A stretch of DNA of 16,600 bases from an uncultured Acetatifactor sp. Lineage in GTDB: Bacteria > Bacillota > Clostridia > Lachnospirales > Lachnospiraceae. The stretch covers positions 1 to 16,600 of the forward strand of contig CAJTXE010000063.1 in the NCBI GenBank assembly GCA_910580225.1, in the 5' to 3' direction. This document shows positions 1 to 7,396 of this stretch, one piece after another. Made by a program: the position numbers and the translations under genes. Every line of letters begins with the position of its first letter. Position 1 is the stretch's first letter. The notes under the pieces are model-generated. The model had not been told where the DNA came from, did no database searches, and saw only the letters and a list, made by a program, of their open reading frames with translations.

Positions 1-230
1 TCTTTGCAGTATTCCCAAAATGGAAAAACCATAAAAACAGGGGGCATTTAAAGATAACTTAAATTTTTCAAATTTTCTTAAATCAGCAACCATGACATTT
101 TCGGAAAAACATAGCATTTATACGTCTTTCCATGTTTCATGCGATCCCCGGAAATCCCTATTGGTGTAATGGCCTGAATATATTTAGCTAAAATACTTTT
201 CAGCTGTAATGTCGAACTTAGGGTAGGGCG
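1..230. other. A/T-rich upstream region with no recognised gene
   Basis: No convincing coding frame is visible in the first 230 bases. The stretch at about 50-95 is very rich in A and T, with AAATTTT repeated on either side of a C. A CCCCGGAAA segment at 146-154 is the exact reverse complement of TTTCCGGGG at 235-243. I see no CIRCE element (HrcA operator) and no CtsR heptad repeat, so the protease genes downstream give no sign of standard heat-shock control here. The region presumably holds the promoter for the AAA+ protease operon. Confidence 0.5.
183..210 (+). promoter_or_regulatory. Weak candidate sigma-A promoter for the protease operon
   Basis: A -10-like TGTAAT (205-210) matches TATAAT at five of six positions and lies 16 bp after a poor -35 hexamer, TTTAGC (183-188). 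Initiation would fall near 217, just upstream of the palindrome at 235-250. An imperfect hairpin (AGCTAAAA with TTTTCAGCT) overlaps the same bases. This is the best candidate I can find before the operon, but the -35 match is weak and a promoter outside the window is possible. Confidence 0.25.
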
Positions 231-425
231 ATGGTTTCCGGGGCCGGAAATGTGCGGGAGGCATTTGCCGCCGGGATTGCCGGGTTGGAAAAGGAATGGA
301 CACAGTATCAGGACTGTGATAGAATGAAGAGGAAGATTATTCCCACTATGGTTGCTGTATTCGTGACAAAATGTCTGACTGCAGGTATGATCAATACGAT
401 GAGAGGAGAATACGAAAATGGCTAA
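231..425 (+). CDS. Possible small protein of 64 residues, overlapping the AAA+/M41 gene
   Basis: I do not recognise this protein. It opens with an Ala/Gly-rich stretch likely to form a helix (AFAAGIAGLEKEW), followed by a basic patch (MKRK) and a moderately hydrophobic segment (about residues 36-52), so it could be soluble or weakly membrane-associated. Its last 8 bases overlap the start of the next gene at 418, which would allow translational coupling. The ATG at 231 is preceded only by a weak, badly spaced GGGTAGGG, and an in-frame stop lies at 219-221, so it cannot extend further upstream. A strong ribosome binding site for the next gene lies within its 3' end. It may be a real leader protein or a non-translated leader; I cannot decide between them. 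Confidence 0.35.
   Translation: MVSGAGNVREAFAAGIAGLEKEWTQYQDCDRMKRKIIPTMVAVFVTKCLTAGMINTMRGEYENG
235..250. repeat. Perfect palindrome TTTCCGG-GG-CCGGAAA, candidate operator
   Basis: The two 7-bp arms (235-241 and 244-250) are exact reverse complements with a 2-bp spacer. A third copy of the half-site CCGGAAA is at 148-154. The palindrome lies about 20 bp downstream of the candidate transcription start and covers codons 2-7 of the small ORF at 231. It could bind a dimeric regulator. As RNA, it could form a 6-bp hairpin over the beginning of that ORF, or pair with 146-154. The palindrome is seen directly; its function is inferred. Confidence 0.45.
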
Positions 426-3400
426 AACAGAAATTACTTATAAAGAGCTTCCCAGGAAAATCAGAGTCATCATGAACAAGCTGATTACGGCAACATGGGA
501 GTGGGGGTGCGCCATCCCTATCTGGACCATTTATGGCTATTATGCAACTCCGGACAGGCTGGAAATGTTTGTCAAAAAGATTTACTGCGAGAAGCTCGAA
601 GTCGGTGAGCGTTATGATTTTGAGATAGCCCCTTCGGATGCGGAAGAGGCAGGCGGCGTGGTTTCCCTTGTGTATCTTCCGTCAAAAAAAGTAGACGATC
701 TGATTCGCTTTACCTTTTATGGAGAGGATCGGAACTGCGACCTCTCCATGGGAACAAAGCTGGTCTACGAAGAAGAAGAGAACGCATATTGCGACGACGA
801 TTATGACAAGTGTCTGCATCTATGCCTGGCGGACCAGCCGGATTATGTGACCGTAAGAGAGGGAAAAAGAACGCTGTTCCGCTGGACACCGGAGGAATTC
901 AGTTCCGACAGCCTGATTGAGACCCTGCAGATTCCAAACAGCAACTCTCTGACGATTCTGGATAAATACGCGGAAATCCAGCCGCAGTTACGGCAAGAGA
1001 CAATGCAGTCGGGAAAAACAAAAGAAGTATTCGTGCAGGTGAGAGTTCCCAAGCGGGAATTGGTCAGCGAACTGCGGGACAGGCTGGAGGAACAGCAGCG
1101 CCTCTCCTATGAAAAAACGGAGCACAGGGAGGGCCGGAATTCCCACGAGATTTATGGAGACCTGTGGGAATATGCCGAAGCAATCAATGACGAACATTTC
1201 ACAATTGAACGCGACGTCCTGTTTCAGATCATGCGGGAATTGGCGCCCTGGCTCCACGGGAGAGAGCAGGCGGAAAAGCAGGAAGGGTCGGCCGCAAACA
1301 AAGCCAACCTGCCGAATCTTGTATTCTTCGGAGAGCCAGGCACCGGGAAAAGCGAACTGGCGAAGCGCATTGCAAAAAAGATCTTGAAAGCTAAGTTTTC
1401 AAAAGTTACGGGCGGGGCATTGAAGGCTCCTTATGAGGGACAGACCAGCGGTGAAATCATCAAGAGATTTTACGCCCTGCAAAAGGAAGCCGGGAGCGAG
1501 AATGTCCCTATTGTTTTGTTTATTGACGAGGCATATGATCTCTTTAACAATCGGACGGACATCGACGGCTTCAATGGGGAAATCATCACGATGCTGCTGA
1601 CGGCCATGGAGCCGGGAAAGCGCACTTTGTCGGCTACGGCTGTTGCCGGAAACGGCTCAGGCCTTATGTCGGTCACCCTGAACGAGAACACCGCGGTCTG
1701 GATGGCCGGCTATGAGAAGGACATGCGAAAGGCCCTGTCGTCCAACAGCGGCATGTATCGGCGGGTAGAGTCCATTACCCTCCCCACACCCGCGCAAAGC
1801 AGTCTGTGGAATACCTTCCTGCAGACCCTGAAATCAGCCATTTCCGATGAGGCGATCCAGGAGGGAAACCGGAAGCTGTGCGAGGAATGCGAAGGCTTGA
1901 TCAACGAGTATTTCCACTGGGGCAGGTCCAAAACCTACACGGAGTTCTTCGCCAATTATGCCGGCGCCATCAAGCTGGCACAGGAAATGGAAAAGAGTTC
2001 CTTACTGAATCGCCGGCCGCTGACAGCAGGCGAGCTGACCGTTCTCATTGAGCAGCAGAAAAAGGAAATCCGCGCACAGTACAAGCAGGTGGTGGAAGAG
2101 AATTTTGGACGCCTCCCCTTCATGGTCTACACCGATGTCAGTGAAACTATCGACAAGGATTACATCGGAGCGGAAGGCGCCACGGAGAAGCTGAAGCAGG
2201 TGATGGAGATGATCTGCGATCCGAAGGCGTATTCCGGCTGCTCCATTCCCAAGGGCGCGCTGATGAAGGGTTCCCCCGGCACCGGCAAGAGCTTCCTCGC
2301 CAGGTGTATGGCCGGCTCGGTTATGAAGGCCATCAAAGAAACCCAGGGCAATCGGAAAGACGTTGCCTTTATTAAAGTGGCGGGGACCGATCTGAATTCG
2401 GCGGAACTGGTCAAGGCACTGTTTTCCGCAGCCGAGGAATACGATCAGGTGATCATCTTTATTGACGAGATCGATGCCATCGGGAAACGCCGGGAAAGGC
2501 TTTCCAATGACGGCGCGTTGATTCAGCTGCTGAATGAGATGGACGGCTTTGAGAAGAGACGCAATGTATTTGTACTGGCCGCCACGAACGTGCCTGAAAC
2601 CCTGGACGCAGCTCTGCGGAGAGCGGGCCGCTTCGATATGGAAATCGAGATTGAGAATCCGGGAGATGACAGCCGCCGGGAGATGGTGCGCAGGAACCTG
2701 TATCTCCATCTGCCCAATATGTCCGGGTTCGATAAGCTGTTTAAGGAACTGGTGGGGGAATTGTCCGGGCAGCTTCGGGGCTGTTCCCCGGCAGAGATTC
2801 AGACGATCCTGAACGAGGCCGCCATCCTCTATCACGACTGCCAGCGAAAGCTCTCAAAGAAGCAGGAAGCGGAGTGGAAGCCATGGTTTGCCCAACGGGA
2901 GTTCAGAGGGGATTCCATTCCCGAGGGCGTTCAGATCGTTCAGCTGAAGGAGAATTTAAACGTTATGGTTCTGGATGACAGCAAGGATGCGGACAAAAAG
3001 GCCAGCGGCTGTAAAACGCTGTTCCTGCTGGATTTCAAAGAGATACTCGCTAAGCGGAGAGTCGGGGAACGCAGAAAGCCGGGAGAATTTTCCGGGGATT
3101 TCTCCTCTGGGAGAAACGATGGCAGCCTGTCCTCTACGGCTGTCCATGAGGTGGGCCATGCCCTGGTTTCCGTCCTTTATGGGAAGCCGTTTGAGAAAAT
3201 CACCGTCCTGACCCGCGGCGGATTTCTGGGCTATGTGGAATCCAATTCGGAGCAGAAGATGTTTACGAAGCAGGATTACCTGGAGCAGCTGGATATCTGC
3301 TTTGGCGGACGTGCCGCTGAGGAGCTTATCTATGGGGCGGACCAGATCTCCGGCGGCGCGCAGCAGGACATTCAGCAGGCCAGCCGTCTCGCCCGGTTTA

Positions 3401-3714
3401 TGATTCTGCAGCTGGGTATGAGCGATAAGGTAGGGCCGGTGTCTCTGGAGGCCGGTATGGGAGGTTACCTCGGCGGAGAGACTGTAACGCTCACAACGCA
3501 GGCCGCCATGACCATGGCGGAGGATGAGGTGCGCAGGCTTCTGAAGGAGCGGTATTCCGCCGCCGTGGAGATGCTGCGTGCCCATCGGGATACTCTGCTG
3601 AAGCTGGCCCGGCACGTCTTTGAGAGAGAAGAGCTGACCGGCGCGGAGTTTGAGGGCCTTTATCGGGACAGTGAGCGGATGGAGGATGGAGAGAATGTGG
3701 GAAAAGAGATATAA
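418..3714 (+). CDS. Double AAA+ ATPase with C-terminal M41 (FtsH-type) zinc metalloprotease
   Basis: A 1098-residue predicted cytosolic ATP-dependent protease. Residues 1-270 are unrecognised, with an acidic stretch near 120-135 and no membrane segment. The first AAA+ module (about 270-480) has Walker A GEPGTGKS (305-312), Walker B LFIDEA (D370, E371) and a WMAGYEKDM...SNSGMYRRV stretch (428-450), which resembles the AGY...NPGLRSRF signature of CbxX/CfxQ/SpoVK proteins. The second module (about 590-800) is FtsH-like: GSPGTGKS (618-625), IIFIDEID (D683, E684) and ALRRAGRFD (732-740). The M41 domain has zinc motif HEVGH (910-914) and a likely third ligand D984 in GGAQQDIQQ, so it should be catalytically competent. 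The FtsH-type pore loop appears missing near 655-663. The start at 418 is supported by AGGAG at 404-408, 9 bases upstream. The final 20 bases overlap the next gene, implying co-expression. True FtsH is about 600-650 residues with N-terminal membrane helices, so this is not the housekeeping enzyme. Confidence 0.9.
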   Translation: MAKTEITYKELPRKIRVIMNKLITATWEWGCAIPIWTIYGYYATPDRLEMFVKKIYCEKLEVGERYDFEIAPSDAEEAGGVVSLVYLPSKKVDDLIRFTFYGEDRNCDLSMGTKLVYEEEENAYCDDDYDKCLHLCLADQPDYVTVREGKRTLFRWTPEEFSSDSLIETLQIPNSNSLTILDKYAEIQPQLRQETMQSGKTKEVFVQVRVPKRELVSELRDRLEEQQRLSYEKTEHREGRNSHEIYGDLWEYAEAINDEHFTIERDVLFQIMRELAPWLHGREQAEKQEGSAANKANLPNLVFFGEPGTGKSELAKRIAKKILKAKFSKVTGGALKAPYEGQTSGEIIKRFYALQKEAGSENVPIVLFIDEAYDLFNNRTDIDGFNGEIITMLLTAMEPGKRTLSATAVAGNGSGLMSVTLNENTAVWMAGYEKDMRKALSSNSGMYRRVESITLPTPAQSSLWNTFLQTLKSAISDEAIQEGNRKLCEECEGLINEYFHWGRSKTYTEFFANYAGAIKLAQEMEKSSLLNRRPLTAGELTVLIEQQKKEIRAQYKQVVEENFGRLPFMVYTDVSETIDKDYIGAEGATEKLKQVMEMICDPKAYSGCSIPKGALMKGSPGTGKSFLARCMAGSVMKAIKETQGNRKDVAFIKVAGTDLNSAELVKALFSAAEEYDQVIIFIDEIDAIGKRRERLSNDGALIQLLNEMDGFEKRRNVFVLAATNVPETLDAALRRAGRFDMEIEIENPGDDSRREMVRRNLYLHLPNMSGFDKLFKELVGELSGQLRGCSPAEIQTILNEAAILYHDCQRKLSKKQEAEWKPWFAQREFRGDSIPEGVQIVQLKENLNVMVLDDSKDADKKASGCKTLFLLDFKEILAKRRVGERRKPGEFSGDFSSGRNDGSLSSTAVHEVGHALVSVLYGKPFEKITVLTRGGFLGYVESNSEQKMFTKQDYLEQLDICFGGRAAEELIYGADQISGGAQQDIQQASRLARFMILQLGMSDKVGPVSLEAGMGGYLGGETVTLTTQAAMTMAEDEVRRLLKERYSAAVEMLRAHRDTLLKLARHVFEREELTGAEFEGLYRDSERMEDGENVGKEI
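3681..3685 (+). promoter_or_regulatory. Ribosome binding site that sets the second protease start at 3695
   Basis: GGAGG lies inside the 3' end of the first protease gene, 9 bases before the ATG at 3695. The in-frame ATG at 3686 directly abuts the GGAGG and the TTG at 3650 has no such site, so 3695 is the best start. The two genes then overlap by 20 bases. Confidence 0.65.
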
Positions 3715-6700
3715 AGCCAATCGTTTATTGGATCTCCTGTTTGAGATTGCGCAGAACTCGGCTTCAGGCCCGGAGAGAGTCTCGGCGACGCACCTGTTGT
3801 ATGCCTGCACGCAGATTTTGCTGATGCCAAGGTCGGAACTGCTGGCGGAAGTGGGCGGCGGCCGGGAGAGAAACGCAAGGGTGCTGGGTTCTTTGACAGT
3901 CGCGGAGGATAACCTGAATGAGAAGCCGGGCAGTGACGTGCAAATCAATGTCCAGGCTTTGAACGAACTGCTCAGGGCGTATCTCCCTGAAGTCGAGCGG
4001 CAGGGAATGGGCAGCTCCGGCAGGCCGTTCATGGAGACAATTCAGAAAGAGTACCTGGAAAAAAAGAACTTGTACGGTGAGGAAATGGCGGATATTCTCA
4101 CATTCGCCTGGGTCCCGCAGATATTGTTTTCGTGTCATGGCGTAGCGGACTATATTAAGAAACGGGAAGACTCCGGCCATCCGATCTCTTTGGAGGAACA
4201 GGATCAGCTTGCCCCCAGCGTTCTGTTCCATAGGGAAGCTTTCAGAAGCATTTCGACGAATATGGGCGCTCAGGTTGTCTCCGAGGATCTGCGAAAGGAT
4301 TCCGGCGAGAAAGTGGCGGAACGTGCGGGAAAGCTGAAGGACGCGCTGGGAGGCACCGTGTTCGGACAAGACTACGCGGTCAAAGCGTTTCTGGACGCGT
4401 ATAAAAAGGCGTGCTACTTCAAAAACCGGGAGGGAAAGCCGCTGGCAGTCTATCTGCTGGCAGGGCCTCCCGGCACCGGCAAGACCCTGCTGGCGGAGAC
4501 GGCGGCCAGGGCGCTGGGCATGCCCTACAAACGGATTGACATGAGCGAGTATGGAGGCGGCTCCAGAGATACAGTCCAGGGGCTGGTTGGTTTTGAAAGG
4601 TCCTGGAGAAACTCCGAGCCAGGGCTTCTGACAGGTTTTGTGGCTAGCCACCCCGACGCGCTCCTTCTGTTTGACGAGATTGAAAAGGCCTCGGAGCCAG
4701 TGCTGAAAATCTTCCTGCAAATTCTGGAGGGCGCCAGGCTGACGGACAAATATACGAAGAGAACGGTTTCCTTTGAGAAGACCATTTTGATTTTCACCAC
4801 AAACGCAGGGCGGGAGCTGTATCAAGACAACTATGACGAGAATCTTTCCGTCCTGTCCGGAGATACGGTGGCGGCCGCCCTGCGGAGGGACAAAAGTTTT
4901 CCCCAGGAGCTGGTTTCCCGTTTTGCCTCCAATACGATCATCATGTTTAACCATGTCAGCAGGATGTATTTGCCGAAAATTGCCCTCAGCGCCATGAAAC
5001 GCACGCTGGAGGGCCTTGACAGGAGCGCCTGGCTTTGTAGCCGGCTGGATCTGCTTTTGCTGCTTCATGAAGGGGCAAAGCTGGATGCCCGGATGACAAA
5101 GTCCAAGGCGGAGGATATGATTTCCCAGGCTCTGGTGGAGTACATGGATTTTGAATCGGCGCAGCAGATACCGAGGTGCGATTCCATTGAGCTGTACGTT
5201 GCCGAAGAGGACGCAGGCAGCGAGGCGGGACGGTATCTCTTCCCCTGCGCGGACAACCCGATTTATATCCGATACATTTCAGAGCAAAGCAGTTACAGTG
5301 AACTGGGGTGGCTTTTGGATGATTTCGATGCGCCGCATGATTGGTACTTCTTATCCGAGGAGGAGTTGGCGGAATATTACAACGGGACCGGCAAACTCTG
5401 GGAGTATTATCAGGAATTCCGAACCGAATATCCCTGGCTCAAGCTGGCCTGCTCCGGCTTCTATGACGATGACATAGAAGAGATGGAGGAAAAGGAGTTC
5501 ATGGATCTGCATGAGCGTGACCATTATGACATCACGGTTGTAGATCTGGGCCATCCAAGCGAGAAAAGTCCCGGCCTTCCCGAGAAGGACCCTCAGTGGA
5601 ATGAATTTTTGCAGGCAATCCTTCAAAACCCGGGCAGGAACCATATTTATGTGGCTTATGACGGGAAGCTGGATGAACAGTTGGCCAGGGGGCTGTTCCG
5701 GCAGGGGGTGGAGGGCATCCTTCCCCGCCATCCGGACAACGGGTGGATCGAACTGGCGTCCAGTTACTACGTGCTGCGGAGCCTTGACCAGCTCAGCCAC
5801 GAAGGGAAGGTGCTGGATTATCAGACAAAGGTCAGCAAGGGATTGATTCAGTTTACAAATTTCTCCCTGCGCAAGGCCATCGTGGAGGATGCCGCCACCA
5901 GGAAAAAAGATCAGGACCTGCTGGTGTCGGACTGGGAGCGCCCCAGGGATCGCTTTTCCGATGTGATCGGCGCCGAAAACGCGGTCCGTGAGCTTCGGCA
6001 GTTCATTCAGTATATCAACAAGCCTGAGTATTACGAGATGATGGGGGTTGATATGCCGAGAGGAGTCCTGCTCTACGGACCTCCCGGCACCGGCAAGACC
6101 AAACTGGCCAGAGCCGCCGCGGGAGAGAGCGGCGTGTCCTTTATTGCTGTCAGCGCGTCTGATTTCGCGCAGAAATACATAGGGGATGGTGAGCAGAAAA
6201 TACGGGATCTGTTCGCGGCGGCAAAACGGAACAGCCCCGCCATTATATTCATTGATGAAATTGATACCATTGGCAAAGAACGCACGGGAAGCGAGTTCTC
6301 CCATCACGCAGAGAAATTGCTGAATGTCCTTTTGACGGAGATGGATGGTTTTGCCAGCCTCAGGAGAAAACAGGTCTTTGTGATGGCGGCTACCAATTTT
6401 GACATAGACGGCTCCAAGTCCGGCAAACAGGTGCGAATTGATCCGGCGTTGGTGCGGCGCTTTCCGACGCAGATCTATGTGGATCTGCCCAGCCGGGACG
6501 AGAGGGCTGCGTATATCAGGATGCACCTGGAAAAGAGGGCGGAAAAAACAGATTTGATAGAGGCGGCGCAGATTGCCGGCATGGCGGAGAGCCTGGCGGA
6601 CCAGACTGTGGGGCAGAGCCTCGCGATTGTGGAGAATATGCTGGAATACGCGTGGCGGCAGTTTGTGATGAAGCAGGACGTCTTAACGAAAAAAGAGAAG

Positions 6701-7327
6701 TTCACGGAGGCAATGCTGCTGGAGGCCGTCCAGGAGATGCGGTTTGGGGAGCGGTCCGCAGCGCCGGAGACCGCCACGGCCTATCACGAGGCGGCTCACG
6801 CGTTCATGGCCTGGAAGATGGGGGAGACGCCCGCGTTCCTGACGATCGTTTCCAGAGGCGACTTCGGGGGCTATGTACAGAAGAAAGAGTCTGACCGAAG
6901 CGTCCATACGGAAGAGAGCCTTCGCAGCCAGATCAAAATTTCATTGGCAGGCCGGGCCGGAGAGATGATATTTTATAAATATTACGCGGAGAATGCCGGC
7001 GACGCAGAGCTGATGAAGAACGCGGTCAATACCGGGGCGGGCAGCGATCTGGAACACGCGACCTGGTATGCCAGGCAGATCGTGTCGGGGCTGGGCAGGA
7101 CCAGCGACAGCCTGGCGAGAATTCCTGAAAGCCAGCGGACTGCGGAGATGAACCGGGAGCTGCTTGAAGAGATGAACCTTCTCTTAAAAGTGGAATGGGA
7201 TCAGACGCTTCAAATTGTGGAGAAAAACCGCGAGTTGGTTCACCGGCTGGCTCTGAAGGCCATTGATAAGACCCAGTTGACCCAGCCGCAGATTCTTGAC
7301 ATTTTGGAAGCAGAGTCCCTGGAATAG
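3695..7327 (+). CDS. Clp-type AAA+ / FtsH-type AAA+ / M41 metalloprotease fusion
   Basis: A predicted cytosolic ATP-dependent protease of about 1210 residues. The first 100 residues are helical and loosely resemble a Clp N-domain (VSATHLLYACTQ against the usual EHLLLALL). The first AAA+ module (about 205-400) resembles the second ring of ClpA/ClpB: VFGQDYAVKA, Walker A GPPGTGKT (257-264), DMSEYGGGS, Walker B LLFDEIEKA (D327, E328) and ILEGARLTD. Residues 400-740 have no clear assignment, but 605-685 loosely resemble a receiver domain (TVVDLGHP with D617). The second AAA+ module is close to FtsH: GPPGTGKT (795-802), pore-loop-like KYIG (Y828), IIFIDEID (D854, E855) and an arginine-finger region VRRF (920-923) without the usual GRFD. 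The M41 domain has HEAAH (1031-1035) and D1118 in TGAGSDLEH. No membrane segment is visible. It overlaps the first protease gene and probably shares its complex or substrates. Confidence 0.9.
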   Translation: MWEKRYKANRLLDLLFEIAQNSASGPERVSATHLLYACTQILLMPRSELLAEVGGGRERNARVLGSLTVAEDNLNEKPGSDVQINVQALNELLRAYLPEVERQGMGSSGRPFMETIQKEYLEKKNLYGEEMADILTFAWVPQILFSCHGVADYIKKREDSGHPISLEEQDQLAPSVLFHREAFRSISTNMGAQVVSEDLRKDSGEKVAERAGKLKDALGGTVFGQDYAVKAFLDAYKKACYFKNREGKPLAVYLLAGPPGTGKTLLAETAARALGMPYKRIDMSEYGGGSRDTVQGLVGFERSWRNSEPGLLTGFVASHPDALLLFDEIEKASEPVLKIFLQILEGARLTDKYTKRTVSFEKTILIFTTNAGRELYQDNYDENLSVLSGDTVAAALRRDKSFPQELVSRFASNTIIMFNHVSRMYLPKIALSAMKRTLEGLDRSAWLCSRLDLLLLLHEGAKLDARMTKSKAEDMISQALVEYMDFESAQQIPRCDSIELYVAEEDAGSEAGRYLFPCADNPIYIRYISEQSSYSELGWLLDDFDAPHDWYFLSEEELAEYYNGTGKLWEYYQEFRTEYPWLKLACSGFYDDDIEEMEEKEFMDLHERDHYDITVVDLGHPSEKSPGLPEKDPQWNEFLQAILQNPGRNHIYVAYDGKLDEQLARGLFRQGVEGILPRHPDNGWIELASSYYVLRSLDQLSHEGKVLDYQTKVSKGLIQFTNFSLRKAIVEDAATRKKDQDLLVSDWERPRDRFSDVIGAENAVRELRQFIQYINKPEYYEMMGVDMPRGVLLYGPPGTGKTKLARAAAGESGVSFIAVSASDFAQKYIGDGEQKIRDLFAAAKRNSPAIIFIDEIDTIGKERTGSEFSHHAEKLLNVLLTEMDGFASLRRKQVFVMAATNFDIDGSKSGKQVRIDPALVRRFPTQIYVDLPSRDERAAYIRMHLEKRAEKTDLIEAAQIAGMAESLADQTVGQSLAIVENMLEYAWRQFVMKQDVLTKKEKFTEAMLLEAVQEMRFGERSAAPETATAYHEAAHAFMAWKMGETPAFLTIVSRGDFGGYVQKKESDRSVHTEESLRSQIKISLAGRAGEMIFYKYYAENAGDAELMKNAVNTGAGSDLEHATWYARQIVSGLGRTSDSLARIPESQRTAEMNRELLEEMNLLLKVEWDQTLQIVEKNRELVHRLALKAIDKTQLTQPQILDILEAESLE

Positions 7328-7338
7328 CATCCGGGCAG

Positions 7339-7374
7339 CGTTCCGGCGTCAGTTCGGAGAAACGGTATTTTTTT
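7339..7374 (+). terminator. Weak hairpin plus T7 tract, possible attenuator before the zinc-finger gene
   Basis: CGTTCCG (7339-7345) can pair with CGG (7355-7357) and AACG (7361-7364) around a 3-base AGA bulge; TA and seven T residues (7368-7374) follow soon after. It ends just before the ribosome binding site of the next gene. It could partly terminate transcription and lower expression of the third gene relative to the proteases. The stem is short and bulged, so this is tentative. Confidence 0.25.
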
Positions 7375-7396
7375 GCGGAGAGGAGAGCATTTTATT

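Noticed and set aside
1..417. CIRCE or CtsR heat-shock operators before the protease operon
   Set aside because: I looked for the CIRCE inverted repeat and tandem CtsR heptads and found neither; the palindrome at 235-250 has a different sequence.
418..3714. Calling the first protease the housekeeping FtsH
   Set aside because: It is nearly twice the usual length, has an extra CbxX-like module, lacks N-terminal membrane helices and appears to lack the FtsH pore loop.
2002..6526. Long open frames on the minus strand (up to 434 codons) opposite the two protease genes
   Set aside because: They lie wholly antisense to clear AAA+/M41 motifs, overlap one another, and read as His/Gln/Pro/Leu-rich sequence without recognisable domains. 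They are explained by codon bias of the + strand genes.
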